This document shows positions 58,628 through 64,000 of a DNA stretch of 64,000 nt, in pieces. The stretch is taken from positions 248,001 through 312,000 of the forward strand of contig NZ_FCNZ02000002.1 in the NCBI RefSeq assembly GCF_001544495.1, written 5' to 3'. This DNA is from Caballeronia telluris (GTDB lineage Bacteria > Pseudomonadota > Gammaproteobacteria > Burkholderiales > Burkholderiaceae). Within the stretch, counting starts at the first letter, position 1. Each line of letters begins with the position of its first letter. The notes under the pieces are model-generated. The model worked only from the letters and a program-made list of their open reading frames with translations, made no database searches and was not told the origin of the DNA. Both the position numbers and the translations under genes were made by a program.

Positions 58628-59326
58628 TCAGGCCAGATCGAACAGCAGCACTTCGGCCTTCTCGCCGTCCTCGAGCGTGACCTTCGACACGTCCTCGATG
58701 CGCGCCGCATCGCCGGCTTGCAGCTTTTCGCCGTTCACCGACACCGCCCCGCGCGCCACGTGCACATACACGCGCCGCCCGGCAGGCACGTCGAACTCGG
58801 CGCGTTCGCCGCCGTCGAAAAGACCCGCGTGGATCTCGGCGTCCGCACCGAGCGTCACCGCGCCGTCGCGCCCGGAAGGCGATGCGATCACGCGCAGGCG
58901 TCCGCGTTTCTCGGCGTCGTCGAAGCGCTTTTCCTCGTAGCCCGGCGCGCCGCCCGGCGCATCCGGGATGATCCAGATTTGCAGGAAGTGCGCGGTCTCG
59001 TCGTGCGAGCCGTTGAATTCGCTGTGACGCACGCCGGTGCCCGCGCTCATGCGCTGTACGTCGCCCGGGCGGATCGTGGAGCCGTTGCCCATGCTGTCGC
59101 GGTGCGCGAGCGCGCCTTCCAGCACGTAGCTGATGATCTCCATGTCGCGATGGCCGTGCGTGCCGAAGCCCTTGCCGCCCGCGACGCGATCCTCGTTGAT
59201 CACGCGCAGCGCGCCGAAATGCATGTGTTCCGGATCGTAGTAATCCGCGAAGGAAAACGTGTGATACGAATCGAGCCAGCCGTGGTTGGCATGACCCCGT
59301 TCATTGCCGCGACGAATCTCGAACAT
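58628..59326 (-). CDS. Pirin-family protein (YhhW-like)
   Basis: A 232-residue bicupin protein. The first cupin carries the metal ligands in FGTHGHRDMEIISYVLEG and GTGVRHSEFNGS; the second is degenerate. YhhW and related pirins cleave quercetin in vitro; the true substrate is unknown. The start is the ATG at 59326 with GGAGAAA upstream; an earlier ATG at 59356 has none. It converges with the Spy-like gene. Confidence 0.92.
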   Translation of the reverse strand: MFEIRRGNERGHANHGWLDSYHTFSFADYYDPEHMHFGALRVINEDRVAGGKGFGTHGHRDMEIISYVLEGALAHRDSMGNGSTIRPGDVQRMSAGTGVRHSEFNGSHDETAHFLQIWIIPDAPGGAPGYEEKRFDDAEKRGRLRVIASPSGRDGAVTLGADAEIHAGLFDGGERAEFDVPAGRRVYVHVARGAVSVNGEKLQAGDAARIEDVSKVTLEDGEKAEVLLFDLA

Positions 59327-59739
59327 CCCGTTTCTCCGGTTGGTTTTGCGATGCATCCAATGTAAGGGCGGGCCAGCCGCCGAACAACGGGCGCGGCGGC
59401 ACTACACCGTCCTGAAAATGCGGGTAATCGGCCGAATCCGGCTTCGCTCGCGCGGCGGGCGGCTTCGGGTAAAATGCTGCGCTTTTCGTCGCGGGCGCTC
59501 TTTTTGCGGACCGGCGCACGAGGCGCGACGTGGGTCGGGAAGGCCGCTGGCGTGCCGTGGCGCGGTGCAAAAACGCCGTACCCCAATTTTGGACGCCTAG
59601 AATACCGACGCTCGCAGGCTGCGGCCGAGCTGGCGCACGCGACTCGACCACGGCGCCGAACGATCGCTGCAAGACGGCCGAAGCGGCCTTCAGCCATGCG
59701 AAAAACCGCGGACCAACCGCACGTCATCAAGGAATCACC
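59327..59739. other. Divergent intergenic region of 413 bases
   Basis: Lies between the pirin and permease genes. No binding-protein gene, hairpin or repeat was seen. It must hold both promoters; AATTTTGGACG-N-AGAATAC near 59585 is a weak sigma-70-like candidate only. Confidence 0.4.
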
Positions 59740-60426
59740 ATGCTTCAAGGCTACGGGCCGCTGATTCTCTCGGGCACCTGGCAGACCGTCAAACTGGCGG
59801 TGCTGTCGCTCGCGTTCGCTTTCGTGATCGGATTGATCGGCGCGGCGGCGAAACTGTCGAGGAACCGCATCTCGTCGGGAATCGGCACGCTGTACACGAC
59901 GCTGATCCGCGGCGTGCCCGACCTCGTGCTGATGCTGCTGCTCTTCTACAGCATCCAGATCTGGCTGAACAATCTCACCGACCTGCTCGGCTGGGATCAG
60001 ATCGACATCGACCCGTTCCTCGCCGGCATTCTCGTGCTCGGCTTCATCTACGGCGCGTATTTCACCGAAACCTTCCGCGGCGCGTTTCTTTCCGTGCCGC
60101 GCGGCCAGCTCGAAGCGGGCGCGGCCTACGGCATGACGCCGTGGCAGACCTTCTCGCGCATCATGTTCCCGCAGATGATGCGTTTCGCGCTGCCCGGCAT
60201 CGGCAACAACTGGCAGGTGATGGTCAAGGCGACGGCGCTCGTCTCGATCATCGGCCTCGCCGATGTCGTGAAAGCCGCGCAGGACGCCGGCAAGGGCACG
60301 CTGCGGTTCTTCTTCTTCACGCTGCTCGCGGGCGCGATCTACCTCGTGATCACGACCGTGTCGAATCTCGTGCTGATCTGGCTGGAACGCCGTTACTCGA
60401 TCGGCGTGCGCAAGGCAGACCTATAA
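59740..60426 (+). CDS. Polar amino acid ABC permease, HisQ-type
   Basis: A 228-residue inner-membrane permease of the HisQ/ArtQ type. The coupling loop is AGAAYGMTPWQTFSRIMFPQ; five hydrophobic helices are visible. It pairs with the HisM-type permease 16 bases downstream to form the channel for arginine, lysine, ornithine or histidine. ATG 59740 has AAGGAA upstream. First gene of a three-gene operon; the usual periplasmic binding protein gene is missing from the unit. Confidence 0.93.
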   Translation: MLQGYGPLILSGTWQTVKLAVLSLAFAFVIGLIGAAAKLSRNRISSGIGTLYTTLIRGVPDLVLMLLLFYSIQIWLNNLTDLLGWDQIDIDPFLAGILVLGFIYGAYFTETFRGAFLSVPRGQLEAGAAYGMTPWQTFSRIMFPQMMRFALPGIGNNWQVMVKATALVSIIGLADVVKAAQDAGKGTLRFFFFTLLAGAIYLVITTVSNLVLIWLERRYSIGVRKADL

Positions 60427-60441
60427 AAAGCGGCGGACCTC

Positions 60442-61155
60442 ATGCTCGAAATCATCCAGGAATACTGGAAGAACTATCTCTTCACCGACGGCTACCGCAT
60501 CACCGGCCTCGCCATCACGATGTGGCTCCTCGTCGTATCGATCGCGCTCGGTTTTTGTCTGTCGATTCCGCTGGCGGTCGCGCGCGTCTCGAAGAACAAG
60601 CTGCTCTCGCGCGGCGTGTGGCTGTATACCTATGTGTTTCGCGGCACGCCGCTCTATGTGCAGCTGCTGCTCTGCTATACCGGGCTCTACAGCCTGCAGG
60701 TCGTGCGCGACCACATGCTGCTCAACGAATTCTTCCGCAACGGCATGAACTGCACGCTGCTGGCGTTCACGCTCAACACCTGCGCGTACACCACCGAAAT
60801 CTTCGCCGGCGCGATCAAGGCGACGCCCTACGGCGAAATCGAGGCGGCGCGCGCGTACGGGATGTCGTCGTTCACGCTTTACCGGCGCGTGATCCTGCCG
60901 TCGGCGCTCAGGCGCGCCCTGCCGTATTACAGCAACGAAGTGATCCTGATGCTGCACGCGACGACGGTCGCCTTCACCGCCACCGTGCCCGACATCCTGA
61001 AAATCGCCCGCGACGTCAATTCCGCGACGTACAAGTCGTTCGAGGCGTTCGGCATCGCCGCGCTCCTCTATCTCGTCATCTCGTTCGCGCTCGTGTGGCT
61101 GTTCCGCCGCGCCGAGCATCGCTGGCTCGCGTACCTGCGGCCGCAGGGTAAATAA
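60442..61155 (+). CDS. Polar amino acid ABC permease, HisM-type
   Basis: A 237-residue permease with five helices and the EAA loop ([20 protein letters not shown]). The preceding conserved [12 protein letters not shown] segment is typical of HisM/ArtM. It is the second channel subunit. The start has GGCGGAC upstream, and the gene is separated by 16 bases from each neighbour, as expected for a tight operon. Confidence 0.93.
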   Translation: MLEIIQEYWKNYLFTDGYRITGLAITMWLLVVSIALGFCLSIPLAVARVSKNKLLSRGVWLYTYVFRGTPLYVQLLLCYTGLYSLQVVRDHMLLNEFFRNGMNCTLLAFTLNTCAYTTEIFAGAIKATPYGEIEAARAYGMSSFTLYRRVILPSALRRALPYYSNEVILMLHATTVAFTATVPDILKIARDVNSATYKSFEAFGIAALLYLVISFALVWLFRRAEHRWLAYLRPQGK

Positions 61156-61171
61156 GCCGCAAGGACCGCAC

Positions 61172-61951
61172 ATGAATGAACAGAAGCAAAAGCTCTTCGT
61201 CGACGACCTCCACAAGCAGTACGGCGAAAACGAAGTGCTCAAGGGCGTGTCGCTGAAGGCGAAAGCCGGCGACGTGATCAGCATCATCGGCTCGTCCGGT
61301 TCGGGCAAGAGCACGATGCTGCGCTGTATCAATTTCCTCGAGCAGCCCAACCGGGGGCGCATCTTCGTGGATGGCGTCGAAGTGCGCACGCTGAAGGACA
61401 AGACCGGCGCGCTGAAGGTCGCCGACCAGAAGCAGTTGCGCGAAGTGCGCTCGAAGCTCTCGATGGTGTTCCAGCACTTCAACCTGTGGTCGCACATGAA
61501 CGTGCTGGAGAACGTGATGGAGGCGCCCGTCAACGTGCTCGGGCTACCGAAGAAGGAAGCCGAGGAGCGCGCGCGCACCTACCTGGAGAAGGTCGGACTC
61601 GCGCCGCGCGTGGAAAAGCAGTATCCGTCGCACTTGTCGGGCGGGCAGCAGCAGCGCGTCGCGATCGCCCGCGCCCTCGCGATGCATCCGGACGTCATGC
61701 TCTTCGACGAACCGACCTCGGCGCTCGACCCGGAACTCGTCGGCGAAGTGCTGAAGGTGATGCAGACGCTCGCTGAGGAAGGCCGCACGATGATCGTCGT
61801 CACGCACGAGATGGCGTTCGCGCGCAACGTGTCGAACCATGTCGTGTTCCTGCACCAGGGGCGCATCGAGGAAGAAGGTCATCCGCAGGAGGTGTTCGGC
61901 GCGCCTAAAAGCGAACGGCTCAGGCAGTTCCTGTCCGGCAGTCTCAAGTGA
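61172..61951 (+). CDS. Polar amino acid ABC ATPase, HisP/ArgT-type
   Basis: A 259-residue ATPase. Walker [13 protein letters not shown] loop [12 protein letters not shown], signature [17 protein letters not shown], Walker [15 protein letters not shown] and switch [11 protein letters not shown] are intact. The insertion [16 protein letters not shown] is characteristic of HisP and GlnQ-like ATPases for basic amino acids. It completes the importer with the two permeases and ends in a strong terminator 60 bases on. Confidence 0.95.
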   Translation: MNEQKQKLFVDDLHKQYGENEVLKGVSLKAKAGDVISIIGSSGSGKSTMLRCINFLEQPNRGRIFVDGVEVRTLKDKTGALKVADQKQLREVRSKLSMVFQHFNLWSHMNVLENVMEAPVNVLGLPKKEAEERARTYLEKVGLAPRVEKQYPSHLSGGQQQRVAIARALAMHPDVMLFDEPTSALDPELVGEVLKVMQTLAEEGRTMIVVTHEMAFARNVSNHVVFLHQGRIEEEGHPQEVFGAPKSERLRQFLSGSLK

Positions 61952-62519
61952 TGCCGCTAATTCTGTAGTTCCTGTAGTCGCACGCGCCGCCATGCGCGTT
62001 GGCAGACCCGAGAAAAAAGCGCCGAAAGGCGCTTTTTTCATGTCCGCGCGCGGCCCTGAAGCCCCGCTGGAGAGCACTTTCACGGCCTAGCCCCCTATCG
62101 GACGCCAGTCAATAGAGTCATTCCTTGACCTAAAGCTTTCAGTTTCATAAAGGCCTTACGCGGTAAGGCTTTGGACGGATTTCGACCGATCGGACGTGGC
62201 TTCGCAGGCACACCGGCATTGCATTTTCGAGACACATGGGTGGGAAACCGCAAATTTCTTTGGCGCCCAAAACGTATTTTGATAAATTAGTAATCAAAGT
62301 ACCAAAACGAAGTTCACAAAAAGTAGTTTTACTTCAAAAAGAACTGAGGAGACACCGAACCCAACGGTCGGCAGTCGCGTCCGCGTCCAGGCCAGCGCGC
62401 GGATCAACCAGGGCGCACCTGCCCGCGTGTCCCTCTGAAAACGATTTCCGGTTCGATGCTCCCGCATCGCGCCACACGGCAGCACTTGGGTTCCTTTTTT
62501 GACAGGGTTGGAGGAGATG
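61952..62519. other. Intergenic region of 568 bases, AT-rich porin leader
   Basis: Contains the terminator (62013-62038), a seven-base hairpin GCCTTAC-GCG-GTAAGGC at 62153-62169, and a markedly AT-rich patch at 62255-62345 that is the likely promoter of the porin gene. No coding frame is convincing. Confidence 0.55.
62013..62038 (+). terminator. Terminator of the amino acid ABC operon
   Basis: Stem AAAAAAGCGCC / GGCGCTTTTTT with a GAAA loop. It also could act on the minus strand, but no gene converges here. Confidence 0.93.
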
Positions 62520-63695
62520 ATGAAAAAAGCTTTGCTCGCGGCATCGCTGCTGACGTTCGGCGTTGCGGCCCACGCTCAGAGCAGCGTGACGCTGTATGGT
62601 CGCCTGGACGCGGGACTCGAATACATGACCGGCGTGCCGCAAGGCGTCGGCGCGGCCGGTCAGGCCACCGGCAGCACGCACCGTTTCCGCGCTGAAAGCG
62701 GCGACTGGGGCACGAGTCTCTGGGGCTTGAAGGGCGTCGAAGACCTGGGCGGCGGCTACAAGGCCGTGTTCCAGTTGGAAGGCAGCTTCAACACCATGAC
62801 GGGTCAGGGCCCGGGCAATAACGGCATCTTCAATCGCTGGGCGACGGTCGGTATCGCCAACAACAGCTTCGGTACGCTGCTGTTGGGCCGCGAACTCTTC
62901 ATCGCCAACGGCGTGTGGGACTTCGATCCGTTCGGTCAGTCGAACTGGTCGTCGGCGTCGCTGGTGCGTGGCCGCAACTGGCCGCAATCGAGCAATAACA
63001 TTTCGTACCAGTCGCCGAAGTGGTACGGCTTTGACGTGTACGGCCAGTACGCGCTGTCGAACGCGACGAACTGGAACGGTAACGGCAGCACGCCGCAAGG
63101 CCGTGAAGGCGGTCTGCAACTGACATACACGTCCGCGCTCTTCCAGATCCGCGGCATGTACGACGAAATCCGCAACCCGGCGAACGGCTCGCTCGGCGGC
63201 GTCTACGATCCGCTCAACGGTGGCAACGCCCTCGGCGGCAATCCCAATAATGGTGGCGGCAACGGCGTGTACGGCTACTCGCGCGAATACACGGCGGCGT
63301 TCAACGTGTTCCTGGGCCAGTTCAAGATCCAGGGTGCCTATCAGGCAATTCGCAGTTCGGGCATGACGAACGTGCTGCCCGGCCAGCCGACGACGATCGA
63401 CCACGAATGGGGCGGCGTGACGTGGCAAGCAACGCCGGCAGCGGCGCTGATTGCGGCTGTCTACCACTCGAACGCCAACAACGGCGCGGGCAATGCGACG
63501 CTGTACACGGTCGGCGGCTCGTACAACCTGTCGAAGCGCACGCTGCTCGACATCCAGGTGGCGACGGTGCAGAACAGCAAGTCGGCTAACTACGGCCTGA
63601 ACGCCAACAACTTCGGCACGTCGGCTGCGACCGACAACCCGTTGCCAGGCCACAGCCAGTCGGGCGTGTATGCAGGTATCCAGCACTCGTTCTAA
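62520..63695 (+). CDS. Gram-negative porin (OmpC/Omp-Bu type)
   Basis: A 391-residue outer-membrane porin. Signal peptide KKALLAASLLTFGVAAHAQ (cleavage AHA-Q), then SSVTLYGRLDAGLEYMTG, the first strand of Burkholderia-type trimeric porins. Repeated amphipathic strands and an aromatic C-terminus (YAGIQHSF) fit a 16-strand barrel. Mature asparagine/glycine-rich loops are seen around residues 240-265. ATG 62520 was chosen since GGAGGA is four to five bases upstream; an adjacent ATG at 62517 is too close. Confidence 0.95.
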   Translation: MKKALLAASLLTFGVAAHAQSSVTLYGRLDAGLEYMTGVPQGVGAAGQATGSTHRFRAESGDWGTSLWGLKGVEDLGGGYKAVFQLEGSFNTMTGQGPGNNGIFNRWATVGIANNSFGTLLLGRELFIANGVWDFDPFGQSNWSSASLVRGRNWPQSSNNISYQSPKWYGFDVYGQYALSNATNWNGNGSTPQGREGGLQLTYTSALFQIRGMYDEIRNPANGSLGGVYDPLNGGNALGGNPNNGGGNGVYGYSREYTAAFNVFLGQFKIQGAYQAIRSSGMTNVLPGQPTTIDHEWGGVTWQATPAAALIAAVYHSNANNGAGNATLYTVGGSYNLSKRTLLDIQVATVQNSKSANYGLNANNFGTSAATDNPLPGHSQSGVYAGIQHSF

Positions 63696-63757
63696 TCGAC
63701 GGGTCTGACAGAAAAAGGCTTCAAGAGAGTTTTCACGCTGCTGCGAGAGGCGCGTAT

Positions 63758-63793
63758 CGGTGCGGTGCCCGAAAGGGTATCGCACCGTTTTTT
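63758..63793 (+). terminator. Terminator of the porin gene with GAAA tetraloop
   Basis: A 13-pair stem CGGTGCGGTGCCC / GGGTATCGCACCG (two G-T wobbles) closed by GAAA and followed by TTTTTT. Confidence 0.95.
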
Positions 63794-63968
63794 ATTGGCG
63801 CTTCGAAAGGTGCGAATGCGGGCCGTTCGCGCGAAATGAGCGCTCGGATGCAGCGCCGCCGTGCTCCATGCAGAAACGTCCGCTTTGCGCCTCTGATTTA
63901 GGAATTCTCCGCTAGTCGTGGGTGCGCCCGCCATCTAGCCTCGCCGATCCACCAACGACGAGGCTTTC

Positions 63969-64000
63969 ATGCGCCAGCGCCCTCAACTCCACGGCTCGTT
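63969..64000 (+). CDS. Possible start of a gene cut by the window edge
   Basis: ATG at 63969 is preceded by GAGG at a plausible distance and opens MRQRPQLHGS. Only ten codons are visible, so identity and reality are both unknown. The stretch from 63794 to 63968 shows no other feature. Confidence 0.25.
   Translation, partial: MRQRPQLHGS

Noticed and set aside
62236..62255. GG-N10-GC spacing (GGGTGGGAAACCGC) upstream of the porin.
   Set aside because: Neither half matches the sigma-54 consensus beyond the invariant bases; likely chance in GC-rich DNA.
1..64000. Long frames on the strand opposite known genes (for example opposite htpG, parC, parE and quiC).
   Set aside because: They mirror the GC-biased third positions of real genes, have Arg/Ala-rich sequence and no domains.
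1..64000. CRISPR arrays, insertion sequences, prophage or integrative elements.
   Set aside because: No regularly spaced repeats, transposase, integrase or phage genes are seen, including beside the tRNA-Arg gene.

Overview
The window is a high-GC (mid-60s percent by eye), densely coded Gram-negative chromosome segment. The gene families (OmpC-type porin, quiC-type dehydroshikimate dehydratase, a second rpoN, parC/parE, MocR, LysR and MHS families) point to Burkholderiaceae, most likely a Paraburkholderia/Caballeronia/Burkholderia-type organism. I see no insertion sequence, prophage, CRISPR array or rRNA; there is one tRNA-Arg(CCT).

Layout. 0-8 kb: partial htpG with a sigma-32 promoter, a zinc-peptidase-like protein, a MocR regulator with repeated operator motifs, and a metabolic run (VOC protein, DMT exporter, PLP aminotransferase, RidA, PhzF). 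8-16 kb: a GGDEF-EAL protein, then a LysR-controlled operon (MHS permease, M20 N-carbamoyl-type hydrolase, acetylpolyamine amidohydrolase). 15.5-26 kb: housekeeping and small genes (CopD-like protein, parC, parE, uup, rubredoxin, a methyltransferase, DUF4239, tRNA-Arg). 26-33.6 kb: quiC and a TetR regulator, a PAS-PAS-GGDEF cyclase, a YbhB/PEBP protein and a DHA2 exporter.

33.6-49.7 kb is the most interesting part. A second sigma-54 gene (rpoN paralog) and two sigma-54 activators (an orphan NtrC-type response regulator and an activator with no sensory domain) sit among small envelope and stress proteins: PfpI, DUF4142, DUF1488, a glycine-zipper protein, DUF2383, BON, DUF883, several tiny membrane, acidic or proline-rich proteins, a tandem lipoprotein pair, and the trehalose-phosphate synthase OtsA. 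I find ten -24/-12 elements (consensus NGGCAyG-N4-TTGC, all with GG-N10-GC spacing), each just upstream of a gene start, including one before rpoN itself. Several of these families (OtsA, OsmY/BON, ElaB/DUF883) are sigma-S controlled in E. coli. I infer a self-contained stress regulon rewired onto a dedicated sigma-54.

49.7-64 kb: a nitrate/sulfonate-type ABC importer (ATPase plus double permease), a sensor diguanylate cyclase, a Cpx-like two-component pair divergent from a Spy/CpxP-like periplasmic protein with CpxR-like boxes between them, a pirin, a polar amino acid ABC importer lacking its binding protein, and a porin. All functions are inferred from sequence families; promoter and operator calls come from reading the DNA and are untested.
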